In this document: positions 1-6,858 of the stretch, in pieces
How the letters are laid out: every line of letters begins with the position of its first letter
How positions within the stretch are numbered: position 1 is the stretch's first letter
Assembly (NCBI GenBank): GCA_012514775.1
Contig: JAAYZQ010000349.1
Span: 1 to 9,531 of the forward strand
Reading direction: 5' to 3'
Source of the DNA: Anaerolineaceae bacterium
Lineage (GTDB): Bacteria; Chloroflexota; Anaerolineae; JAAYZQ01
Length of the DNA: 9,531 nt
The notes under the pieces: model-generated
Told to the model about the DNA's origin: nothing
Database searches by the model: none
Seen by the model: only the letters and a program-made list of their open reading frames with translations
Program-made: the position numbers and the translations under genes

Positions 1-275
1 AGGGCAATAGAGACGACCACAGCCAGGGGCGGCAGGTAAAAGAGCTGGCGCACGATTGGCAGCGAGCCGTCCTGGACCGGCGGCAGGAACTTGACAAACT
101 CGGCCATGTCCACGCCCCCCAGGCTCAGGGCGGCCGTCGTGTGGGCCACCCAGGGGCCGTAGTAGCCAAGGGCGGCCAGGAGCCAGCCCAGGGGCAAGAG
201 CAAGCGCAAAATCAACAGCAGGCCGCCGGGACGCGCCGCAGGACGCGCAGCGCCAAGGTTCGTAGGAAGGCTCAT
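1..275 (-). CDS. Unidentified integral membrane protein, N-terminal part (runs off the window)
   Basis: This frame opens with ATG at 275, overlaps the stop of the ATPase gene by four bases (ATGA, 272-275) and stays open to base 1, giving 91 codons. The protein starts with a short Ala/Pro/Arg segment (residues 1-16). A long hydrophobic stretch follows at about 17-40, ending in GYYGPWVAH. A short extracytoplasmic-looking loop comes next, with DMAEFVKFLPPV at about 61-72, and a second hydrophobic segment begins at about 80 (LFYLPPLAVVV). The start is supported by the overlap geometry, typical of translational coupling with the preceding gene. I recall similar polytopic proteins of unknown function in Chloroflexota, but I cannot name a family. 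The 4-base overlap suggests co-expression with the ChlI-like ATPase. The call as a real gene is good; the function is unknown. Confidence 0.72.
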   Translation of the reverse strand, partial: MSLPTNLGAARPAARPGGLLLILRLLLPLGWLLAALGYYGPWVAHTTAALSLGGVDMAEFVKFLPPVQDGSLPIVRQLFYLPPLAVVVSIA

Positions 276-1420
276 GGGCTCACCTGCTTCCTGGCAGCCG
301 CGCATGCCTCCTGGATCTCGCGATCCTCGGTCCGGGCCGCCTCGAAATACTGCTCCATGAAGTCGCTGCGCCGCTGGCGCATGGCCATCGGCGCCACGAG
401 GGCCACGTCCTCCACCGTGGCCACGGTCCGGTCGTCGGCCGCGGCGCACGCCCGGGCGGCCTCCAGGGCGGTTATCTCGGCGCGATGGCTCGCGATTTGC
501 AGGCTGCGGACCATATCCAGCGCCAGGCTCTCGGCCTCGGCGGAGAGCTGGACGGACGGCAGCAGGTCCCGCGCCCGCCCGACGCCCTCGGCAAAAGAGA
601 CGGTCTCTGCGGCCAGGCTCGCAGCCAGGCGATGGGGATGCTCGCGAAAGAGTCGTACCCGGCGATAGACCTCCAGGCGCTCGCCCGGGTCGGCCAGCCC
701 GTCGACCAGGACGCGCAGCCCGAAGCGATCCTGGATCTGGGGGCGCAGGGGCCCCTCCTCGGGGTTCATGGAGCCGACCAGGACAAAGCTGGAAGGATAG
801 AGAGCGCTGAGGGGGCCGCGGCGCACGACGACCCGGCCCTGGGCCGCTGCGTCGAGGATGGCATCGACGATAAAGTCGTCCAGGAGATTGACCTCGTCGA
901 CGTAGAGTAGGTTGCGATGGGCGTGGGCCAGGATGCCCCGCTCCAGGCGCACGCGTTGCTGCTCCACGGCCAGGCGCTCGTTGATGCCCCCCACCACGTC
1001 TTCCAGGCGGGCGTTCAGGGGCAGCTCAACAAAGCGCATGCGCTCCAGCCCGGTCAGCTCCTCGCCCCGGGCCATCCGGGCGGCGCAATCGGGACACAGG
1101 GCGTCGAGGCCCCACGTCTCGGCAGCCTCTTCCTCACAGCCATAGGGACACAGGCTGCGCCTCACCGGCGGCATGAGGTCGACGAGGCCACGGACCGCCG
1201 TGGTCTTGCCGGTACCCCGGGGACCGATGAGCAGCACGCCACCGATGGCCGGATTTATGACGCTCAACAAGAGCGCCGTCTTCATCTCCACCTGGCCCAC
1301 CATGGCCAGGAAGGGAAAGGCCGGCAGATCGGCGCTGACCACCTCCGGCGCCTGGGTGCTGTCCAGGAGCGTTCGAGCCGAGCGTTGCTTCAGGATCTCG
1401 AGGAGTATCGATCGGGACAT
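272..1420 (-). CDS. ChlI/BchI-like AAA+ ATPase (magnesium-chelatase subunit I family)
   Basis: This 382-residue protein is a complete ATPase of the Mg-chelatase I clade. Walker A is GPRGTGKTT at residues 66-74. Walker B is LLYVDEVNLL at 171-180 (D175, E176). The clade-typical insert LPLNARLEDVVGGINE lies at 133-148, a sensor-1 region with N219 in SMNPEEG, and an arginine-bearing DRFGLRV at 231-237. The helical lid follows, from about 245 to 350. Four cysteines (C91, C95, C109, C112) lie between Walker A and the insert and could bind a metal. In chlorophyll synthesis ChlI works with ChlD and ChlH, but non-photosynthetic bacteria carry stand-alone homologues, often paired with a VWA protein. 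Neither ChlD, ChlH nor a VWA partner is visible here, so a chelatase role is not shown. The ATG at 1420 follows the upstream stop by one base and has a GGGAGG site inside the end of that gene. The next gene overlaps its stop by four bases. Confidence 0.9.
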   Translation of the reverse strand: MSRSILLEILKQRSARTLLDSTQAPEVVSADLPAFPFLAMVGQVEMKTALLLSVINPAIGGVLLIGPRGTGKTTAVRGLVDLMPPVRRSLCPYGCEEEAAETWGLDALCPDCAARMARGEELTGLERMRFVELPLNARLEDVVGGINERLAVEQQRVRLERGILAHAHRNLLYVDEVNLLDDFIVDAILDAAAQGRVVVRRGPLSALYPSSFVLVGSMNPEEGPLRPQIQDRFGLRVLVDGLADPGERLEVYRRVRLFREHPHRLAASLAAETVSFAEGVGRARDLLPSVQLSAEAESLALDMVRSLQIASHRAEITALEAARACAAADDRTVATVEDVALVAPMAMRQRRSDFMEQYFEAARTEDREIQEACAAARKQVSP

Positions 1421-1421
1421 C

Positions 1422-2969
1422 TCATCCTCCCTCTACAAGACGATAGATCCGCACCGGGGCAAAGTGATAGACGCCCACGGAGGGGTACCCGGCGACGACG
1501 AGCGCGGGCGGGGCCGGCACGAACTCGGCCAGGAGATCGGTCCCGGCTACCAGCCGGTCATATGCCGCCAGCCGCTCGCCATAGTGCCGGGCCTGGCGGC
1601 GCAGAACCTCCCAGACACCGTCGCTGACCACGAGCAGGTCGTAGCCGTGCTGTCGGTACCAGGCCAGGTCGTGGTCCGTGATGCGCACCACGTCGGTGAC
1701 GTCGTAAGCGCTGTGGTCGAAGGGAATGGCATAGTGCTCGATGGCGATGCGCCATCCCGGCTCGGCGTTCTGCTCCAACCAGCGGCCGGCCACCTCGCGA
1801 TGGTCGGTGCCCGCAAGCTGCCGATCAAAAGCCACGCCGGCCAGCAGAGGCGCGGCCAGGACCAGCAGCACGGCCGCCGCCGCAGCCGCGTTCGCGGCCA
1901 GGCCGTGGCGAATCGTGCGAGCGGCAAGCTCATCCACGAGCCAGCCCCCCGCTAGCGCCAGGAAGGGCAGGATCGGGATCAGGTTTCGCTCAAAGCGCAC
2001 CACAAAGCTCGACACCAGCACAAAATAGACTAGCGGGAAGGACAGGAGCAAGAGCCCGCGCCGCGGATCGCGCACCAGCAGGGTCAGCAGGCCGACCAGG
2101 CAGAGGGCAGTCGCGGCTGCGTCGGCCGAGGTGAACAGGATGCCGAGGTACCACCGCCAGTTGCCCAGCCCCTCGAAACCAGGCTGCGCGGTGCCATAGT
2201 GACCCAGGACCGACGAGAGGCCGGCCACGAACCGGTCCCAGTGCGCCAGGGCAAAGGGATTGCCACCGAAAAAGCCGAGGGCCAGCCCCCCTACCGGCAG
2301 CGCCAGGCGGGCCAGGCCCCTGGCTGACGGCCCCTCCAGGAGCGGGACGGCCAGCGCCACCACCACGACCAGGGCGGCGTTATACTTGGTCGCTCCGGCC
2401 AGCCCTGCGCACAACCCGGCGATGACTCCCGGCAGCGCCCCACCACGCCGCCACCAGGCAACCGAGAAAAACAGGCACAGGGCCGCCCAGAAGCCGGCCG
2501 CCACGTCCAGCGTCGCGTAGTGTGAATGGATTATGTGAAGATAATTGCCGCCAAGAAGGGCCGCTCCCAGGAGCCCGGCGCGGGTGCCAAAGAGCGAGCG
2601 CCCCGCCAGGTACGCGACCACCACGGTGAGGGTGCCGAACAAGGCTGTGGTGGCGCGGGCGACCTGGAAATGGTGGGGCAAGGGATAATCCGGCATCGCG
2701 CTCCAGCGGCCCAGGGCCTCGCCCAGGACATAGGACGCGGCCAGCCCCCCCACCTGGACGTAGGCATAGAACGAAGGATAGTTCAAGCGCTCTGGCGCCC
2801 AATCACCCGTCTGGAGGATGGCCGTTGCCCGATCGACCAGGGCGTGCTCGTCCGGGTGGTAATGAGTGAAGGCAGGCAGCCCGAAGCCACTACCCCATAG
2901 CCTGAGGAACAGGCTGAAGACGATGACGGCGGCCAGGCCGAGACGCGACCGGCCGGCAAACATTCGCAT
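1422..2969 (-). CDS. GT39/PMT-like membrane glycosyltransferase (polyprenyl-phosphate-sugar dependent)
   Basis: This 515-residue polytopic protein resembles the PMT_2/ArnT-like GT-C group, which transfers sugar from a polyprenyl-phosphate donor on the outer face of the membrane. The first hydrophobic segment (about 10-30) leads into an outer loop with THYHPDEH at 35-42. D40/E41 occupy the position of the catalytic acidic pair in GT-C enzymes. About nine further hydrophobic segments follow up to residue 380, with GATKYNA at 192-198 and VRFERNLIPILPFLALAGG at 324-342, both usual for this group. A soluble C-terminal region (about 385-515) starts with the GRWLEQNAEPGWRIAIE type of sequence often seen in these proteins. 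The ATG at 2969 has AAGGGG at 2984-2979 with nine bases between. A second ATG two codons later is also possible. The start codon lies inside one arm of an 11-bp inverted repeat. The acceptor and sugar cannot be read from sequence. Confidence 0.88.
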   Translation of the reverse strand: MRMFAGRSRLGLAAVIVFSLFLRLWGSGFGLPAFTHYHPDEHALVDRATAILQTGDWAPERLNYPSFYAYVQVGGLAASYVLGEALGRWSAMPDYPLPHHFQVARATTALFGTLTVVVAYLAGRSLFGTRAGLLGAALLGGNYLHIIHSHYATLDVAAGFWAALCLFFSVAWWRRGGALPGVIAGLCAGLAGATKYNAALVVVVALAVPLLEGPSARGLARLALPVGGLALGFFGGNPFALAHWDRFVAGLSSVLGHYGTAQPGFEGLGNWRWYLGILFTSADAAATALCLVGLLTLLVRDPRRGLLLLSFPLVYFVLVSSFVVRFERNLIPILPFLALAGGWLVDELAARTIRHGLAANAAAAAAVLLVLAAPLLAGVAFDRQLAGTDHREVAGRWLEQNAEPGWRIAIEHYAIPFDHSAYDVTDVVRITDHDLAWYRQHGYDLLVVSDGVWEVLRRQARHYGERLAAYDRLVAGTDLLAEFVPAPPALVVAGYPSVGVYHFAPVRIYRLVEGG

Positions 2970-2988
2970 AGCCTATTTCCCCTTAATA

Positions 2989-3000
2989 GAACAAACGTTC
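2989..3000. promoter_or_regulatory. GAAC-N4-GTTC palindrome, possible operator
   Basis: GAACAAACGTTC is a perfect dyad with four-base arms, and on the minus strand it reads CGAACGTTTGTTC with its flanking base. This resembles the LexA/DinR box known from Gram-positive bacteria (CGAACRNRYGTTYC), with mismatches at one inner position and at the last base. It sits at the predicted transcription start, just upstream of the ribosome binding site at 2984-2979, which is a suitable place for a repressor. A GT39 gene is not a usual SOS target, so another repressor or chance remains likely. Confidence 0.35.
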
Positions 3001-3006
3001 GGTTTC

Positions 3007-3035
3007 ATCGTATTTAGGTGTATTGGCTATGCGAA
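3007..3035 (-). promoter_or_regulatory. Possible sigma-70-type promoter for the GT39 gene
   Basis: On the minus strand TTCGCA (3035-3030) and TACGAT (3012-3007) are separated by 17 bases, each matching four of six consensus positions. The region is AT-rich in an otherwise GC-rich window, and transcription would begin near base 3000, about 30 bases before the start codon. If this is real, the GT39, ATPase and downstream genes can be transcribed apart from the genes to the right. The match is weak and rests on consensus alone. Confidence 0.3.
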
Positions 3036-3053
3036 ATGATGATCCGAGAGCCT

Positions 3054-3581
3054 TTAAATCCTTTTTGCATTTTCTCTTTCCTTTTCGTCCTCTACCTCCC
3101 ACTCCCCTCCCGGCTCCTGGATTGCCGGGCGGAAAAGCTGCCAGCCGGCTACCACGAGGGCCACCGCTACCAGGATCGCCGGCACGTAGCTGCATGCCAG
3201 CGCGGGAACAAAGCGCGAGTCATCCAGGCGGTTGTGCGCCGGATAGGGCGGGAAATAGACGACGCCTACCCGCCCCCCTTCCTCGTAGCCGCCCGCCCAT
3301 TCGGCCACGCTCAAGGTCGTCGTTTCAGTGATGGTCTCTCCACCGGACGTGGCAAAGCGGTATGTCATGTAGTACTGAAAGTCCAGCTCACCTTCGTCCT
3401 GCGCGCCCACCTGCTCGACCCAAAGGTCGACGACCTCCGCCTCGACGGCGCGGCCCAGGACCCAGATGGCAAGGTCCCGGGCGAGCTGCCAGGCGAGCAA
3501 GGCAGCCAGGAACAGAGAGACGACCAGGACCAGGCCGCCGCCCAATAGCCTGAGCACCGGGTGGTCATCCCACACGTTCAT
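3054..3581 (-). CDS. DUF3592-like membrane-anchored protein
   Basis: This 175-residue protein has two hydrophobic segments (about 11-34 and 128-150) bracketing an extracytoplasmic, strand-rich domain, and ends in a highly charged tail (EVEDEKERENAKRI). The middle contains a VEAEVVDLWVEQ strand (46-57), DFQYYMTYRFATSGG (67-81), and EEGGRVGVVYFPPYPAHN (100-117). This is the layout of DUF3592 proteins, where a 'G-x-V-x-V-x-Y-x-P' strand precedes the second membrane segment. The family has no established biochemical function. The ATG at 3581 follows the stop of the GT4 gene by ten bases. AAGGAG lies 13 bases upstream, a long spacing, so the GTG at codon 3 is also possible. It is the last gene before the AT-rich gap and may end a transcription unit. 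Confidence 0.75.
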   Translation of the reverse strand: MNVWDDHPVLRLLGGGLVLVVSLFLAALLAWQLARDLAIWVLGRAVEAEVVDLWVEQVGAQDEGELDFQYYMTYRFATSGGETITETTTLSVAEWAGGYEEGGRVGVVYFPPYPAHNRLDDSRFVPALACSYVPAILVAVALVVAGWQLFRPAIQEPGGEWEVEDEKERENAKRI

Positions 3582-3591
3582 CGCCGTTCAA

Positions 3592-4779
3592 TTACTCCTT
3601 CTCCTTACCGGGTGGGCAATGAACCCAGGAGCCTGCCCTGTTGGAAGCATTGCGGTAGACGTCGAGGAGCTGCAGGGCAGCTTGTTCCCAGGTAAAGCGG
3701 CTCGCCTGGCGGCGGCCGGCCTCCACCAGCCGGGCGCGCAGGCCTTCGTCCAACAGCAGGCTGGCCAGTGCGCGGGCCAGCTCGTCCGGGCTGCCTGCAT
3801 CGACCAGCAACCCCGCATCGCCCACCGCCTCGGGAAGCGACGAATTGCCGGCACTGGCCACCGGGGTGCCACAGGCCATGGCCTCCAGGATGGGCAGGCC
3901 AAAACCCTCGTACCACGAGGGAAAGGCCAGGACAGAGGCCAGGGTGTAGAGCGCCGGCAGATCTCTATCGTCCACAAAGCCGGTCAGGACGACGCGCTCC
4001 CGGACGCCGTGGCGCGCCGCCACTGCCAGCAGATCCTCCTCGAGCCAGCCTTTGCCGCCGGCGATGACCAGCCCCAGGCCATCAGGCAGATCGTGGCCCG
4101 CGGCCACCAGCCGCCCAAAGCCCTCCACCAGCCCCTGGAAGTTCTTCCGGGGCTGGAGAGTGCCCACGCCCAGCACAAAACGCTCCGGCAGGGCGTAGCG
4201 GGCGCGCACCTGCGCCAGGATTTCGCTATCCTCCACGGCCCGGAATCGCTCCTCGACCCCCGGATAGAGGACCGAGACTTTATCGAGGGGCACGGCCAGA
4301 AGCTCCCCCAGGTCGCGGCGCGTGCTCTCCGAGTCGGCCAGGATGTGGCTGGCGCGGCGCACCGCCCGCGTCACAGCCCCCTCCAGGTAGCTGCGAAAAG
4401 CGGGCACAAAGAATTGGGGCACGCGCAGAAACGACAGATCGTGGACCGTGAGGACGGTGGGCGTCCGGCCCACCGGCGGCAGGACGAAATCGGGCGAGTG
4501 GTAAAGATCGAGGCGCCCGCTGGCGAGCTGCACAGGCAGCGGCAGCTGCAGGCGCTGCCAGATTATGTTCAGCCAACGGTCGGACAGCGGGATGGAGCGC
4601 AGGCGAAAGTTGGGCGGCCAGCCTGCCCGGCTGTCGCCGCTCCCCCAACCGCCGGCCGCCAGAAGCACGTACTCGTTGTGCTGGTCCAGCGCAGCCAGGG
4701 CCTGCACCAGGTTGCGCGTGTAGCGGCCAATGCCGCCCCCCTGGCGCACGGCCGCCGTGTAGTCGATGCCGATGCGCAT
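3592..4779 (-). CDS. GT4-family glycosyltransferase (GT-B fold)
   Basis: This protein of about 395 residues has the two-domain layout of cytoplasmic retaining GT4 enzymes that move sugar from a nucleotide donor onto a growing glycan. The N-terminal domain opens MRIGIDYTAAVRQGGGIGRY, with the Gly-rich acceptor-side loop at 14-18. VHDLSFLRVPQFF follows near 112-124. The C-terminal domain opens at about 201 with FVLGVGTLQPRKNFQGLVE, where R211/K212 are the usual phosphate-contacting pair. LVIAGGKGW lies near 237, and the E-x7-E motif EGFGLPILE gives E291 and E299, followed by MACGTPVA. Two starts are possible. ATG at 4785 leaves only three bases after GAGG, whereas ATG at 4779 leaves nine and matches how relatives begin, so 4779 is preferred. 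It lies 40 bases after the GtrA stop. Donor and acceptor cannot be assigned. Confidence 0.92.
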   Translation of the reverse strand: MRIGIDYTAAVRQGGGIGRYTRNLVQALAALDQHNEYVLLAAGGWGSGDSRAGWPPNFRLRSIPLSDRWLNIIWQRLQLPLPVQLASGRLDLYHSPDFVLPPVGRTPTVLTVHDLSFLRVPQFFVPAFRSYLEGAVTRAVRRASHILADSESTRRDLGELLAVPLDKVSVLYPGVEERFRAVEDSEILAQVRARYALPERFVLGVGTLQPRKNFQGLVEGFGRLVAAGHDLPDGLGLVIAGGKGWLEEDLLAVAARHGVRERVVLTGFVDDRDLPALYTLASVLAFPSWYEGFGLPILEAMACGTPVASAGNSSLPEAVGDAGLLVDAGSPDELARALASLLLDEGLRARLVEAGRRQASRFTWEQAALQLLDVYRNASNRAGSWVHCPPGKEKE

Positions 4780-4819
4780 CACCATCCGCCTCTTGTGCTC
4801 ACACCGTCAAGCCCGCACG

Positions 4820-5380
4820 CTACTTGATGCCACGGTACGTCCAGATCCGGTTCACCCCAAAGTTCCAGAATAGCACCACCGCGATGGCAAATGCCTTGGC
4901 CAGGTTGTAGCTCAGGCGCGCGCTGACCAGGTGCTGAAAGACGTACTGGTCCATGACCAACAGGAGAAAGGTGTTGATGCCCAGGCCCACGAGGTTGACC
5001 ACGGCGAACTGGCCCAGCTGCGAGCCCAGGGGCCGCTCGCGCGATTCGGGAAAGGTCCACAGCCGGTTCCACGTAAAGTTGCTCAGCACAGCCATGGTGA
5101 AGGATATGGCATTGGCGGCCACCAACTGAACGCTATGGGGATCGACCGACGGCCCCCAGCCCACACCCAGCCCGAGCTTCTCAAAGACCACCTTCATGAT
5201 ATTCAACACGACAAAGTCGACCACCGCCCCGATGGCGCCGACGATGGCAAATTTGGCGAACCGATCCAACTCCTTGGGGTTGCCGCACAGTTTGCGCCAC
5301 ATGCGGCCCACGAGGGGCACGCGGCACAGGCAACGGTTCAGGCGGGGATGGGACTCGATGGTGGTTATGATGTTTCCCAA
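4820..5380 (-). CDS. GtrA-family membrane protein
   Basis: With a TTG start at 5380 this is a 186-residue protein. After a basic N-terminal segment (1-41), GtrA-type transmembrane segments lie at about 42-64 (FAKFAIVGAIGAVVDFVVL), 84-102, 122-145 and 157-176. The family's paired motifs are present: NFTWNRLWTF at 101-110 after the second segment and FWNFGVNRIWTYRG at 171-184 at the end. GtrA proteins are linked to moving or organising polyprenyl-phosphate-linked sugars in O-antigen and cell-wall glycan synthesis; the exact activity is debated. An ATG-initiated reading from 5656 would add about 92 Arg/Pro-rich residues lying wholly over the ligase gene and is rejected. The TTG has GGAGG (5391-5387) at six bases. 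The gene overlaps the end of the ligase by 16 bases. Confidence 0.88.
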   Translation of the reverse strand: MGNIITTIESHPRLNRCLCRVPLVGRMWRKLCGNPKELDRFAKFAIVGAIGAVVDFVVLNIMKVVFEKLGLGVGWGPSVDPHSVQLVAANAISFTMAVLSNFTWNRLWTFPESRERPLGSQLGQFAVVNLVGLGINTFLLLVMDQYVFQHLVSARLSYNLAKAFAIAVVLFWNFGVNRIWTYRGIK

Positions 5381-6858
5381 GAACGACCTCCAGGCAGAGC
5401 GAGCAGGATAGCAACCTGCAAGTACATGGCGTGGACGTACAGGTTGTCGAACACGTTGTGCACGCTCAGGTGTACCAGCACGCCGAGAACGCCGAGGGCC
5501 AGGCCAAAGGACCAGCCGTTCGCCCGGCGCACCGCTCGCCACGCAGCCAGGAGGGCCAGCGACCAGAGGAGGAGATAGGCGAGCAGGCCCAGAAGGCCGG
5601 TCTCGGCGGCGACGTTGAGATAGTAGTTGTGGGCGTGACCCAGGGCGTGGGGCCACAGGGGCAGCGCGTAGCGGGCATAGGCCGGCTCATAATTGCCGAT
5701 GCCGACCCCCAGCCAGGGATGATCCGTCCACATGGCCAGTGCCGATTGCCAATGGGCCATGCGCTCCAGGACGGCAAAGTTCGCGTCGGTGATCTCGGCG
5801 CCACGTACCTCGGCAAAGCCACCCAGCCCGAGCTGCGGTCCCAGATCGGCAAAGCGGGCGACGATGGAGGGTGGCAGCACAGCCACTCCCCCCGCCAGGA
5901 GGACGTAGACCAGGATGACCAACAGCGTGATGGCGAGCACGGCCCCTCGCCCGCTCCGCGCCGCGACGGCGACGATCATGGCCCCTACGGCTGCCGCAAA
6001 GCCAAGCCAGGCACCCCGCGACCAGGACATGATGAGAGCCGCCAGCATGAGCGCCCCGCAGCCCACGGCCAGGAACAGCCAGCGGGCAGGCAGGCGACCA
6101 TCCACCCGCAAGAGCCAGGCAGCAGCCAGCGCAACGGCGACGGGCAGCGTCAGGCCCAGGTAACCGGCGTAGGGGTTTGGCTGCTCAAAGGTGCCATGGG
6201 CACGCATGAAGCCGCCGGGCAGGATAAAGGCCTCGGGCCCCACCTGGAACAGGAACTGGTAGATGCCCTGCAGGGCCGCCAGGGCGCCGCCCAGCAGCAG
6301 CGCCGCAACCAGGGGCCGGATCCATCGCCCTCCCGCCTCGCTCCGCACCTCGTAAGAGACGACGAGGTAGAGGGCCAGGATCTCCATCCACTTGATCAGC
6401 TCCTTGAGGCTGTGTTGCGTCGAGACCGCACCGACCGCGGATAGAAGCGCCACCCCCAGGAAGAAGGCCAGCGGGAACGTCAGGGGCGGCCAGCGCCAGG
6501 GCAGGGACCGCGGCAAGGACTGCGCCGGCGTCTCGCGGCGGGTGCGCCGCAGGACCACCTGGCGCAACAGCCAGGCCGCCAGGGCCAGGGCCAGCAGCAC
6601 TTCGGCCAGCCCGACGTTCATTACTCCCAGGCGCACTTGCCTCAGGGAGCCAAAGGGCACTGCCGGCAGGAGGAGCAAGACGCCCAGCATGGGCTGCAGC
6701 AGCGTGGCAACGGCCACGATAGAGCCCACGACCAGCAGCACCGCCCAGGTGAGGGGCAGCAGGGCGATGGCCAGGGCCGCCAGCCCGGCCAGGCCCAGGC
6801 CGGCGACGGCCTGCCACTCCGGTCTTCTATTGGCCCAGGCGGACGCGGAACCAATCAA
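5365..6858 (-). CDS. O-antigen ligase/polymerase (Wzy_C/WaaL-like) membrane protein
   Basis: From the TTG at 6858 this is a 497-residue protein with about a dozen hydrophobic segments. Family signatures are [18 protein letters not shown] (219-236), SWSRGAWLG (278-286), [20 protein letters not shown] (369-388) and the outer-loop [18 protein letters not shown] (407-424). The latter holds the histidine pair H408/H410 near the position used for glycan transfer in WaaL-type enzymes. Such proteins join or polymerise lipid-linked glycans on the outer face; the family alone does not separate ligase, Wzy polymerase and protein O-glycosylase. The start is uncertain: an ATG at 7032 would overlap the epimerase gene by 206 bases with Arg-rich sequence, so it is rejected. 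TTG 6858 gives a 32-base overlap but has only a weak upstream purine-rich site. Its end overlaps the GtrA gene by 16 bases. Confidence 0.87.
   Translation of the reverse strand: MIGSASAWANRRPEWQAVAGLGLAGLAALAIALLPLTWAVLLVVGSIVAVATLLQPMLGVLLLLPAVPFGSLRQVRLGVMNVGLAEVLLALALAAWLLRQVVLRRTRRETPAQSLPRSLPWRWPPLTFPLAFFLGVALLSAVGAVSTQHSLKELIKWMEILALYLVVSYEVRSEAGGRWIRPLVAALLLGGALAALQGIYQFLFQVGPEAFILPGGFMRAHGTFEQPNPYAGYLGLTLPVAVALAAAWLLRVDGRLPARWLFLAVGCGALMLAALIMSWSRGAWLGFAAAVGAMIVAVAARSGRGAVLAITLLVILVYVLLAGGVAVLPPSIVARFADLGPQLGLGGFAEVRGAEITDANFAVLERMAHWQSALAMWTDHPWLGVGIGNYEPAYARYALPLWPHALGHAHNYYLNVAAETGLLGLLAYLLLWSLALLAAWRAVRRANGWSFGLALGVLGVLVHLSVHNVFDNLYVHAMYLQVAILLALPGGRSWETS
5387..5391 (-). promoter_or_regulatory. 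Ribosome binding site deciding the TTG start of the GtrA gene
   Basis: GGAGG on the minus strand stands six bases before the TTG at 5380-5378, an ideal spacing, inside the last codons of the preceding ligase gene. No ATG or GTG start in this frame between here and the family-conserved part has a comparable site. The arrangement suggests translation of GtrA coupled to that of the ligase. Confidence 0.7.

Larger units (their letters stand above)
2963..3035. repeat. Perfect 11-bp inverted repeat flanking the GT39 leader
   Basis: TTCGCATAGCC at 2963-2973 and its exact reverse complement GGCTATGCGAA at 3025-3035 enclose 51 bases. After a single T/T mismatch the pairing continues for two more bases inward. 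On the minus strand the gene-proximal arm contains the GT39 start codon (2969-2967), and the ribosome binding site lies just inside the loop. A perfect 11-bp match within about 100 bases is unlikely by chance. It could be an RNA hairpin masking the start codon, a split operator, or the ends of a small invertible segment. The repeat is seen directly; the role is inference. Confidence 0.8.

Noticed and set aside
917..1627. 236-codon plus-strand open frame opposite the ATPase and GT39 genes
   Set aside because: It spans the junction of two well-supported minus-strand genes and has no recognisable protein features.
2970..3053. Rho-independent terminator after the DUF3592-like gene
   Set aside because: The only strong stem in the gap has a 51-base loop and no following T-run on the minus strand.
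2983..3195. 70-codon minus-strand frame ending in the AT-rich gap
   Set aside because: It lies mostly over the DUF3592-like gene out of frame, is Gly/Arg/Lys-rich and has no good ribosome binding site.
3466..4827. 453-codon plus-strand open frame opposite the GT4 gene, longer than the gene itself
   Set aside because: Its translation is rich in Gln, Arg, Gly, Ala and His with no motif or hydrophobic pattern, while the minus frame has full GT4 motifs. Long antisense frames are expected in GC-rich coding DNA.
5381..5656. N-terminal extension of the GtrA gene to a start at 5656
   Set aside because: The added residues are Arg/Pro/Gly-rich and lie entirely over the ligase C-terminus; a TTG with an ideal ribosome binding site explains the start.
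5431..6444. 337-codon plus-strand open frame opposite the ligase gene
   Set aside because: Low-complexity Gly/Gln/Pro/Arg translation; the minus strand encodes clear ligase signatures over the same bases.
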